The notes beneath the pieces were generated by a model. It had not been told where the DNA came from, did not search any database, and saw only the letters and a program-made list of their open reading frames with translations. A stretch of DNA of 64,000 nucleotides from Isoetes taiwanensis (lineage: Eukaryota > Streptophyta > Lycopodiopsida > Isoetales > Isoetaceae): NCBI GenBank assembly GCA_021234155.1, contig JAJEKV010000031.1:863614-927613 (forward strand), in the 5' to 3' direction. Shown piece after piece: positions 55,448 to 64,000 of the stretch; the first letter of the stretch is position 1; every line of letters starts with the position of its first letter. Made by a program: the position numbers and the translations under genes.

Positions 55448-56334
55448 GACTCCTGCGTCGGTGTTAAGCCTTCAATTGTTAGGTACCTGTCTTTGCTGGT
55501 AATAAGCATTGTATGCCTCCCACTTAAGCCATATAGGCGTTGTGCTCCTTAATCTTCTTGATAGACCTTGGCCGGGTCTATCCGTATGCCTCCCATTGTG
55601 GCCGGGGCTTTAACCACGTCCCGTCGGGAAGGTGGGGGCTTGCGCTGTCGGGCTGCTGCTCATCAGGCCACCGGCTCGGTGCTTCCTTCTCCCGCGGGGG
55701 GGGGTTTTGAAGAACTCGCCCCCTCTGTGTTGGGGACGTAATCATCGTCCGAGTCGTCGGTCGAAGGCGGGGTCTGTTCATCTGACGGCTCATTGATGAC
55801 GGGGCCCTGCGCCCGCTTACCAACCTTGACGACTCTTCTGCCGCCCGCCTTGATGCCCTTGGCCTTCCTCTTCTTGACCGGCCCGGTACTGTTGGTTGGG
55901 TCGTCTTCGGTTCTTAAGTCCTCTCTGCTCCGTGGTTGCTCCTTGTCTTCATACTTATGATGAAGGCCGCGGTCTCCGCTTCTTCGGCAGGGCTAAGTCG
56001 CGGCTGCCGCTGCCTCTCTCTCTCCTCCTCCTCCTGCAAACGGGCCCAAGCCTCGAGTTGCTCCTCGACTGTTGGCTGCCCTATCTGTTCCCATTGCTCC
56101 CTGCTTCTCCTCTCCTCCTCTGCGATCTCCTCAAGAATTTGCTCCATAATGTCTGGCCGCTCCTCCTCTATGACCTCCGTTTGGTCGCTCCGGTCCGATC
56201 CCTCCTCCTCGCTGGAAGAAGATTCGCCTTGCCGGAAAAGGCGTTCTTGCAGTATCCTCTCCGAATCGGTAGGGTCAGCGCCGGAGGATCCGCTCGGCGG
56301 GGGCTTCTGGCTGATGCGCTTTGTCGCGGGCCAT
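55448..56334 (-). pseudogene. Accessory gene 1, N-terminal part: acidic helix and basic NLS-like region
   Basis: From ATGGCCCGC at 56,334 (MARDKAHQPEAPAER) the coding sequence passes through one frameshift into an acidic region (SSSSEEEGSDRSD; IMEQILEEIAEEERRSREQW; WARLQEEEERERQRQ, about 56,220-55,960), likely a charged coiled coil. Another frame then gives PVKKRKAKGIKAGGRRVVK (about 55,885), a strong nuclear-localisation-type stretch, followed by acidic DEQTPPSTDDSDDDYV. The frame containing KWEAYNAYYQQRQ (about 55,530) continues up to the TGA 10 codons before the H3 ORF. Acidic plus lysine-rich tracts before a histone fold suggest a chromatin protein. The frame breaks may be decay or sequence error. 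Confidence 0.6.
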
Positions 56335-56365
56335 GTTTCACGGTTCGCCGATCCGAGCTATGCGC

Positions 56366-56394
56366 CAGAAGATCGCCTTGGCAAAGGAGAGCAG
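56366..56394 (-). promoter_or_regulatory. Shared leader motif, accessory gene 1
   Basis: TCTGCTCTCCTTTGCC then AAGGCGATCTTCTG on the minus strand; a diverged duplicate of the leader at 54,479-54,451. Confidence 0.75.
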
Positions 56395-56434
56395 ATTTTC
56401 TAAGCAGGATACGCGAAATTGAGGGGGTCGAGGT

Positions 56435-56444
56435 CTATTTATAG
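56435..56444 (-). promoter_or_regulatory. TATA box of accessory gene 1
   Basis: The minus strand reads CCCCTATAAATAGACC, 101-110 bases before the ATG at 56,334, and 77 bases downstream of palindrome C. Confidence 0.8.
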
Positions 56445-56520
56445 GGGTCGATTTTAGGTCAAACTTCGAACTACCTTTTTGGGTTGCCTAAAACATCTAA
56501 AACACCTAAATTTAAACATG

Positions 56521-56589
56521 GTCTCACATCGCTGTTAGCCAGGATCAAAATGAAAAGCTCATTTCCTGCTCTGGCACGACGTGTGAGAC
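56521..56589. promoter_or_regulatory. 69-bp palindrome C, upstream of accessory gene 1
   Basis: Arms GTCTCACATCG... / CTGGCACGACGTGTGAGAC, inner AAAATGAAAAG / CTCATTT. More diverged than A and B but clearly the same element. Confidence 0.8.
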
Positions 56590-56726
56590 ATGGTGGGGCC
56601 TACCGCTAGATTTTATGCGTTCTACACATATAACATGCTAATTTTACTAATTCTTAACTCAAAATTAGAATTATCAAGTTAATTTTCTGTGATTTGTGAC
56701 TTTTGGTGTGTTTTTAAAATTTTAAT

Positions 56727-56795
56727 GTTCACATCGCTATGCCTGACAGCCCTAAAATGAGAATCTCATTTCCCCGTCCCCGGGCGCGGTGAGAC
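56727..56795. promoter_or_regulatory. 69-bp palindrome D, upstream of accessory gene 1
   Basis: Starts GTTCACATCGC, keeps the perfect core AAATGAGA / TCTCATTT and ends GGGCGCGGTGAGAC. It starts 206 bases from copy C, nearly the spacing of the A-B pair (199). Confidence 0.75.
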
Positions 56796-57001
56796 CACCC
56801 CTACTTTTGGAAGTTGGCTCACCAATTTCAGTCTTTTATGTTTTCATTATGTTTTCGGGTCACTTCTAATCAAGTACTAGCTTAGCATCTACTACAAAAA
56901 TGAGAAAAAAATTTCCCCACTTTTCGAGGTTTAAGGATCCTATCAAGTTAGTACTATTGGGGAACATGGTCGGTGCTTTGCTCTTGGTCGCCAAGAACAT
57001 T

Positions 57002-57012
57002 GCTCGATACCA
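57002..57012 (-). promoter_or_regulatory. Primer binding site, initiator tRNA-Met type
   Basis: The minus strand reads TGGTATCGAGC one base after the LTR end. The initiator-Met PBS TGGTATCAGAGC matches with one missing base. This is the PBS of chromoviruses. Confidence 0.8.
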
Positions 57013-57013
57013 C

Positions 57014-58673
57014 TGCGGACGCCCCCCTACTCGATACGGTGCACTCATCGTGATACAAACAGAGTTCATCCCCTATACCAGCTCCGCGTACCGATACAGG
57101 GGCCCTCCACATGACACCGCAACCGTGGACGGTTCCAAAGTGGGAAGAGTGAAGGGGTCATTTTACCCCGTCTCCCTCAGGGCCTACCTAGCTGCGGAAG
57201 CGTAAACATACATGTCAGTATATAGCATAAGCACATATCCACCTCGAAGGGTGGTCCCTCACATCTGCATGAACAAGGTGAGCACAATACATATGGTGAG
57301 TCCTGCCCAAGGCTCAGACTCAAGGGGTTGACTGACGGCTTGGGTCTCCAGAGTTCATTGCAGACAGAATTCATGGCAATGGATTTGGCTGGCATATAGG
57401 GTTGTCCACTTCATCCGCCCCTCCTGTGCACACTTTGCAGAGTAGGCTGAAAAGTGTCGGGACCTGACTGTAGCCCGTCGGATGCATAGCCAAAGGGGGC
57501 TATTCCTGGGTTTCATCTCCCCAGTTCCGATGGGGCAGGAAGGGATCACTCCCTCCAGAGGTCTACATGCCGACTCAAGGTGACTAGAGGGCCACTGCCC
57601 GTATTCGACTGAACCCACTGGAAAGTGTACACCACTTCACGGGTGTCGAGTCCATGCCCCACCCGCACTCAGTGGTGAGCCATTAGACCTAGTCAGAATG
57701 ATCCCTGGTAGGCCTTACACACCAGAGGGATCTTTCAGGAGTCGGGACATGAACCTCCTTCTCAGCCAGTCTGGCCCCTTCACCCACAACCTGGTGTGGC
57801 TCTTGTACACAGGCCGAATCTATAGTGTGCTAGAGAGGCTAATCTAGGAGCATCTACTACCAAGCTTGAGGTCTCTACCCCCCTTCCCAATACAAGGAGT
57901 TCATAGAGATACATCATCCATATATATCACAGAAGAACTAAAGAACTATATCTAATCTACATCATAGAGTTAGGTTCTTTAGTTAGAGTCTGGTATCTAG
58001 AGATCTAGAAGGCTGCTATGGGCAATTTAATAGGCTAAACCTACTGATTCTATGACTGAAATAGGGTTTAGACTATTCAATTGGCCAAATACCTGATCCT
58101 TGAGTGGCTCCTCCTGACCTGAGTTCGACCATCCTGCTGAAACGCTCGAATCAAGGGAAACTAATGGTGCAATTCTCTCAGGCAGAGTCTGGGAGGCGGT
58201 TTTGGCTCTTGAGGCAGCCAAAACAGAGCTCTAAAACCCTAGAAACGAAAATTGGGCAAGTTAGGGTTTCCCTTCCTATATAGACAAGGGGTTGGCTAGG
58301 GTTTCCAATTATCCCCTTTAAGCATGTGGGATAATTGGGAATGGGCCCACTTGCCTTTAATGGCTAGGTGGCAAAATGTGCCCACATGGAAATGTGTGCC
58401 CACATTAATGTGTACATTGGAGAATGTGCACATTAATTGCACACTTGGGTATGGCCCACTTGGCATCAAGTGTCCATATGGGAATGTGTGCCCACATTAA
58501 TGTGTACATTGGAAAATGTGCACATTAATAGTTGCACATATTCATTGCAAGTTGCCCCCTAGGGCTACCCACCTGGCTACACGTTAGCGTACACGTCAGT
58601 CGGGGTGGCGTGTACTCGTGACGGGGCAGTACAATATACGTCCTGGGACCGTATACTGTCCTGGAACGTCACA
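57014..58673 (-). repeat. 5' LTR of the chromovirus
   Basis: 1,660 bp. A TATA-like TCTATATAGG on the minus strand at about 58,278-58,287 would drive the genomic RNA. The sequence before the TG end on the plus strand is TGCGGACGCC, mutated from TGTGACGTCC of the other copies. Confidence 0.9.
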
Positions 58674-58678
58674 ATGCC
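58674..58678. repeat. Target site duplication ATGCC (right)
   Basis: Pairs with 45,332-45,336. Confidence 0.85.
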
Positions 58679-59654
58679 CTCTTTTACTCGTTAATGTTGC
58701 AAGCCCTCGACCCATTTCCTCCACCATACCATAGGCTTCCCTTTGCTACGTCGCAGTTTACACAATCTTATTTGAAAGCTTCGCTTGACACTTTTGCACT
58801 TTTACACTTCGTTTGAAAGCAATTTACACTTTAATGCACCCACCGTATGTAATATAGTGATAACCCCAAACCACTTCGATCGGCGAACAATCGAACCCTT
58901 GGGACGTAAACCCCAGGATGTGATGAGTCGACATCGAGGTGCCAAACGACTCCGTACGAACTTTTGAGGTACAATGTGCTTCACATGTATAACATGCCAT
59001 CCCATCCTAGCCAATTCATATGCTCATATTAGGTGCATTAGGTAGAATCATATTCCTATTTATAGATTTTGAGTGATCATCACCATACGCCATCAGTTAT
59101 GTAAAAGAAGTGACAATTGGGATAAAAGATGAATGCATAGAGAGTTGAGTTGGCATAATGCCTAAAAACATTGTCTTAGATAGTTACATGACCTTAGAAG
59201 TTTTTAGAGAAGGGAAAATGCGTAAACTCGTTGAAATGTTGAAGGCAAATAAGGGCAGACGAGAGTTGCAAGTGTACCTTATATAGTAAGCCCCAACCAT
59301 CAAAATATTAGATAAGAATAAGCTCAAAAAACAAAAGCAAACAATAGGAATTGCAAATGTGCTTTGAAGAGTTGAAGTTGAATTGTTAGATTGACTGGAA
59401 AAATGGCGCGAGTCATATCCATTTGTTCTGAAGTCAATTGTAACTAAACACTAGAGCATATTGAAATTTTAATGCTTTATGTTGCTTTATGTTCTAGTTT
59501 TGAGAAAAGACCTGGGCTACTGGTTGAAGTGAGTTTGGAAGAAAATGTAGACAAAGCGGTATCAAATAAGTCACTACCCCACATTGTTCTTTTAGTTGAA
59601 AGTCAAGGCTTCAATATTATCACATGTAAATAGAATTACTTAAAGTGAACGACC
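58679..59654. other. Gene-free stretch between chromovirus and Helitron
   Basis: A 70-codon minus-strand ORF (59,014-58,802) has no recognisable domain. Nothing else seen. Confidence 0.35.
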
Positions 59655-60235
59655 ATGGAGGATAGTGGTAGAATTGTACAAGGGGATCTAGTCGAGAGAT
59701 ATAGAGAGAGAGCACGTCAGAGAGATAGAGAACGCTATGCAAATTTGACCGAGGAGGATAGGGAGAGGATAAGAGAGAGAACTAGGGAACGTGCAAGACA
59801 ACTCGAGCTAAGGTAATAGAAGAAAGAACTGTAAAACGCACAACTATGGTTGTGGATTAGCAGAATAGTGGTACAAATTTGAATAGTTCGGTTGAAGAGT
59901 GTTGCATGAATCTAGCAGAAGAGGATATAGAAAGAAGGCGATATAACATAAGGCAACGTTATGCTAACTTATCAGAAGAGAGTAGAGAGATTATACGTCA
60001 AAGATAGAGAGAACGCTATGCAAACTTGCCCGAGGAGGATAGTGACATGATACGACATAGAAGAGTAGGACGATAGAGTGAGAATGCGGCAAAGAGAGGT
60101 GGAGCGCTATGTGCAACTATCTGAGGGCGATAGAGAGCGAATACGTCAAAGAAAGATAGAATGCTATGCAAGTTTAACTATGCAAGATAAGTTTAGAATG
60201 AGAGCCATGGCTAGACAACGTTCAGGACGATCCCA
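59655..60235 (+). pseudogene. Helitron protein N-terminus: repeated RERYANLxEEDRERIR units
   Basis: From an ATG at 59,655 the plus strand encodes tandem units of about 23 residues, for example RDRERYANLTEEDRERIR (59,720), NIRQRYANLSEESREIIRQR (59,950), RERYANLPEEDSDMIR (60,010) and later decayed ones to about 60,200. Such Arg/Glu-rich 'score-and-three' type repeats (STPR-like) precede the helitron N-terminal domain in many eukaryotic Helitrons and may bind DNA. Several stops interrupt them. Confidence 0.6.
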
Positions 60236-60239
60236 GTCT

Positions 60240-60735
60240 ATACCTGTACCACAGTGATGCAACATTGTCAAGCCAAACAGAGATTCAAGCAAATGGTACG
60301 GAAGGTGAAATAGTACCAAGAGCTTTGCACATTGGCAAGCTCATGCACAACACATGAACTTGGCTATACATCGAAATTATGTGATGTGCACGTGGAGTAA
60401 GAGATGCCATATTGTCAAATTCCTTTGCTCAACATCGAGCAAGATGGATTCTGTTACAACAAAGGGAAATGGTTGTTGCCATCTTTACCCCCATTGCCTA
60501 TGGCACTATACAACATGTACAACATACAAGAATTTGCTAAACTAGCGAGAAAAGTAAACAAACTATTTTGCTTTAGCGTGCTTGGAGTAAGTGGCGAATT
60601 TGTAAATTTAGATTTCCCTTCGTCAGTAACTATTACAGGACGGACATATCATCGACTACGGCCCACAACGGAAACAGGTTATCCAATACATTGGTACATC
60701 TATGACAAATCTGAACGAATATGTAGCATAATAAC
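60240..60735 (+). pseudogene. Helitron-like N domain
   Basis: Frame from about 60,404: GFCYNKGKWLLPSLPPLP (compare 'CC..GKV.LP.LP.PP'), EFAKLARKVNKLFCFSVLGV and ITGRTYHRLRPTTETGYPIHWYIYD (compare 'ISGQ.YHR...P..G..P.F.QLYIYD'). Coding stops making sense after YDKSER near 60,720, where the insertion begins. Confidence 0.75.
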
Positions 60736-62100
60736 AGGGGGTTTTCTTTGTGTTTTTATACGCTTTTCACTAAGGTTTTCCTATGATTTCGTGATGTATT
60801 CAAATGGATGTACTAATGCGTACATCTAGAGTGCACCATTTCTGAGCCATCGATTTTAGCCTTTTTTTTGTCAATGGTCAACAACCAATGGCTCACAACA
60901 AAAGCCCTTTTTTTGTGTGTGTGGTGCATAATGGTCAACAACCAATGGCTCACAACAAAAGCCCTCTTTTTGTGTGTGTGGTGCATAACGGGCACATGAA
61001 GGGCTTGAAGGGCGCATGTAGTGCAGTTTCCCTGCCGGCAACACATTTCTTATCATAACTTTTGATCCAGAGCTCTGTTTCAAATGATTTTTATTGCGTT
61101 GGAAAGCTCTCTCCGAGATCTTTTTGATAGTTTATGATATGGATATGTTTGGTTAAGTTATCTATGCTAAAATAGCATTTTTTCGGCCGGGTTTGGTAGG
61201 CTTTCACATCCTACCAGCTGATTAATACAGAATTGCGCTATTGGATATTGTTTTATGGCTCATTCCGAATGAAGCTTGCAAAAAATTACCATGCATTTTT
61301 AGATTTTGAGGCAGTTATTAAGCAAATTCCAAGGCTTCTAGATCCTTGTGCTAACAAGTAGAAAAGTTTCCCACTTTGGTTTCTCACCACAAGAATCCAT
61401 GGAGGCCAAAGGCTGCTGTTAAATTCCAGTTGAAAAATGTTTGTGTATGGGTGTTGCAAACTTTATGACTTTCAGAATAATGGGATCAATCTGCTCTATC
61501 TTTATGGTAAGTTTTACTTATGTTCTATTTGTTTTATTGTGATGAAATTCAAAAGCTACAGGTGATGAAAGCCTCAAATGAATTCTAGTTTTTTTCTGGT
61601 TTGAATTCTAAAATTTTGTCACACGGGGTATTCCCTAAGGCCCCCTAAGGACCAAAAATTTTTTTTGCAACACAAACCATTAACATCCAACATATAAAAA
61701 TTAAATCCTCCAACATATAACAACCAACACATAACAACCATTGACATTAACAACCAACACATAACTACCATTGACATTAATTAACACAACCATTGGATCC
61801 AACACATTTAAATTAAAATCCCCCTTAAACCCCCTTTGGTTTGGGTGCATATTCACACGGGGGGTGACATAGGGCAGCGAGAGCCCTCATAATTTTATTT
61901 TGCACGTACGAAATCAACACCATATAGTATTCCGCTTGAAATCTTATAGTATTTTGCGAATCTTGTTATACAGTATAGCAAATTTTGTACTTGCATACCC
62001 CACAAACGAGGAACTTTACGTACGGTGTAGATTAAGGAATAAGGGGTGAATATGCCTATCCAACAACTCTCGTTGCCCGGAGTCACAAGCTCGAGACCAA
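60736..62100. mobile_element. Insertion interrupting the Helitron gene
   Basis: The Helitron protein breaks after YDKSER and resumes at about 62,104. The intervening 1.36 kb has no ORF of note. It contains a two-copy 57-bp tandem repeat (60,873-60,929 and 60,930-60,986), a TTGGAAAGCTC unit like those at 9.9-10.3 kb (about 61,100) and short ACAACCAACACATAAC-like repeats near 61,720-61,770. The 28 bases before the left border closely match those at the SINE-like insertion site at 36,354. No target duplication was found, so it may be more than one insertion. Confidence 0.5.
60873..60986. repeat. 57-bp tandem duplication
   Basis: Two nearly identical units, AATGGTCAACAACCAATGGC ... GTGTGTGTGGTGCAT, side by side. 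Confidence 0.9.
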
Positions 62101-62103
62101 AGA

Positions 62104-64000
62104 GTGCCATTTCAATGGATTGGTATTATCGGTTCAATTCTCAACGACATTAAACCATGTATTCAAAACCTTCGAACCATGGGCAGCATGCATTTACCAT
62201 CAGCATACGTTACGATTCATGGAGTCGTTGCAAGCAACGAAATTGCGACCATTGCAGATGTCAATAACACGGCCAATATCGCTCCTCGGATTGCTAGTTT
62301 TTTGGTTCATAATAAAGGGGAGCCAACCTTCATAAACATCCTGGACCCTATGTATAAACCAGTGCAATATCCGCTTTCCGCATGGCACAGTTGGTTGGGG
62401 GCTTGGAAACAAGCATGGCCTTACGCAATTGCAATGGTATAGGGCAAGATTGTTGCATGACGAACGATTCGTTCAATTGGGTCATCTGTGTGGAGAGTAT
62501 TTGGTCGATATGTGTTCGAGGATTGAGGATGCTCGATTGAACTATTTCAGAACGCCTACCTTTCGCAACAAGATAGTGCAATATGACGAGGATTACTCAG
62601 AGAGATACAATGATAACAAAAAAGACATTGTCTTATCCTCTTCATTCTTGGGGTGTCAAAGGTGGTGCTCCGTGCAAGTGGCAGATGCATTGCCCTATCT
62701 AGGGCAAACGGTCGTCCAATATTGTTTGTCACTATGACCACAAATACAGATTGGCCAGAAATACGAGCTACACTCAGACCTGGGCAAAACGTTTCCGATG
62801 TTCCTATATTTGTCGTTCAGTGCTTTCATGGAAGGCTCAGCGGTTAAAAGAGCTTCATAAATTTTTTCAACATATACCGTCATAGAATTTCAAAAACGTG
62901 GATTGCCACATGCCCACCTCGTCTTGCATACTGAACCCGATATACTAATTGAATGCATCGATGAGATCATTTCGACTGAGCTGCCTACGGATGCAATCCT
63001 TCGTGCGAAGGTCCAGAAATTTATGATACATAAACACACGCATAGGTGCTCTTCAAACAACTCTCCATGTTGTTATAAGTACCCAAAGGACGTCGACCCA
63101 ACGACGTACCTTGATTCAAAAGGTTACGTGCAGTACAGAAGGAGGAGCATAGATGATGCATGGGTGGTACCCTATAACGCCTTTCTTCTTCATGAACTAG
63201 ATTGTCACATTATGGTGGACATTGCATCCACTGACCACGTATTCTCCTACCTTTATAGTTACATTTACAAGGGATTTGACAATGCCAATTTTCATGTAAC
63301 CCAAGAAAGGCATTCGGCTTTCATACCATTGACATTAGGCAATCACCATGAAGAGGCTAGGGAACGTCGTCGAGGATCAACGATCAAACAGAGAGTACTA
63401 TAGAGCAACCGTCAGGCCATGTATCATCAGAACAAGCTCCTAGACATCCTCCTAAGGATGAAATAAATGGTTACTTGAAGGCACGTTATCTAACAGCAAC
63501 AGAGGTTGCATGGAGAGTGATGTCATATGATATAACGAATAAATCTCCTGCCATCAAATGCTTATCTCTGCATCTGCCACACCTGAACACAAGGTCGTTG
63601 CTAGATCGATATTTCTTACGTCCTTTGGCACCCGAGTTCGATGCTTTCACGTACATTTAGTACCACGAACAACATATATTGACCGCATACAATCCATCAT
63701 CAATAGTCGAGCCTGGAATTTATATAGAACAAGAGCGAGAGGGTTTCACGACGAACATAATGAGAAAGAGGGTAAGGCAACCAATAGTATGTAGGATACG
63801 ATTAGTATTGCCTCGAGTTGGAGAGGCATTCTATCTTAAGCAAATCCTACTACACTGCTCTGTGAGAACATGGGATGAGTTGAAAGTCGTCAACGGACAA
63901 CAGCATGAACGTATCAACAGGCAGCAGAGGCAGAGGGGTTACTCGCAGCACACAACGAAGCATCGTTTGTTATGGAAGAAGCAGTTTCTTTATCATTAAA
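62104..64000 (+). pseudogene. Helitron Rep (HUH endonuclease) region, cut by window end
   Basis: Rep nicks and religates DNA during rolling-circle transposition. Blocks: MHLPSAYVTIHG, ANIAPRIASF and INILDPMYKPVQYPL (62,190-62,380); QWYRARLLHDERF, YLVDMCSRIEDARLNYFR and LSSSFLGCQRW (62,429-62,680); ILFVTMTTNTDWPEI; then FQKRGLPHAHLVLH, the HUH metal-binding motif (about 62,885-62,930); VPYNAFLLHELDCHIMVDI and YLYSYIYKGFD with the catalytic-tyrosine pattern (63,165-63,285). Next YLKARYLTATEVAWRVMSYD (63,470) and RVGEAFYLKQILLHC with ELKVVNG (63,800-63,895), which link Rep to the helicase. Frameshifts separate the blocks. The helicase lies beyond the window. Confidence 0.85.

Larger units (their letters stand above)
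45337..58673 (-). mobile_element. Chromovirus-type Ty3 retrotransposon with accessory genes
   Basis: A 13.3-kb LTR element in the minus orientation, flanked by the 5-bp duplication ATGCC. Order on the minus strand: 5' LTR (58,673-57,014), initiator-Met PBS, accessory gene 1 with a histone H3 fold (56,334-55,109), accessory gene 2 (54,397-52,871), gag, protease, RT, RNase H, integrase, chromodomain, polypurine tract, 3' LTR (46,994-45,337). Typical chromoviruses are 5-7 kb and start gag soon after the PBS; here more than 4 kb of extra sequence sits between PBS and gag. The two LTRs differ at many positions, so the insertion is not recent. A solo LTR of the same family lies at 23.1-26.5 kb. Confidence 0.9.

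Noticed and set aside
55896-56444. 182-residue plus-strand ORF rich in Leu/Ser
   Set aside because: Antisense shadow of accessory gene 1; the plus strand lacks TATA and leader.
58802-59014. 70-residue minus-strand ORF
   Set aside because: No start context, domain or conserved neighbour; probably chance.

Overview
The window is nuclear DNA of a land plant with a repeat-rich genome. It holds nested LTR retrotransposons of the Ty3 group, many plant-type LINEs whose 3' ends run into microsatellites, a Helitron, a CYP71-clan-like P450, an NB-ARC/LRR resistance-type gene and an MKP1-like phosphatase with a gelsolin-like part. I cannot name the species. The mixture would fit a large-genome plant such as a fern, but that is a guess. 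Almost no host gene is intact, and most coding signal is transposon-derived and decayed.

Layout. 0-7 kb: a possible small gene on the minus strand with a CpG-rich promoter (about 1.8-2.5 kb), microsatellites, a copia-like LTR end and a broken NB-ARC gene (4.8-6.3 kb). 7-19 kb: LINE and SINE copies on the minus strand, repeated hairpins, and an LRR exon (18.7-19.2 kb) that may be the far end of the NB-ARC gene. 20-27 kb: phosphatase pseudogene, LINE end, and a solo LTR (23,107-26,519, TSD ATTAT) with a younger insertion inside. 27-31 kb: two LINEs. 31,466-41,062: a Ty3-type element with gag, pol and extra downstream ORFs. It ends in 390-bp INVERTED copies of its U3 instead of two direct LTRs, yet has a 5-bp target duplication and sits inside a LINE reading frame that closes up perfectly without it. 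43.5-44.6 kb: truncated P450. 45,337-58,673: a 13.3-kb chromovirus (TSD ATGCC, initiator-Met PBS, chromodomain). 59.6 kb to the end: a Helitron Rep gene, interrupted and cut by the window edge.

The most interesting system is the 52.8-57 kb part of the chromovirus, between its 5' LTR and gag. It holds two accessory genes in the sense orientation. The first ends in an intact histone H3 fold with a non-canonical proline/lysine-rich tail. The second is unrecognised. Each has its own apparent promoter built to the same plan: two ~67-bp near-perfect palindromes about 200 bp apart, a CTATAAATAG TATA box, a shared leader motif and a start ATGGCCCGC. A retroelement whose integrase has a chromodomain (a reader of histone H3) and which also carries its own H3-like protein, expressed from a private promoter, is to my knowledge not a described arrangement.

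Caution: the chromovirus LTR pair and pol differ from expectation mainly at CAG/CTG sites, which may be partly consensus error in methylated DNA. Some frameshifts there may not be real.
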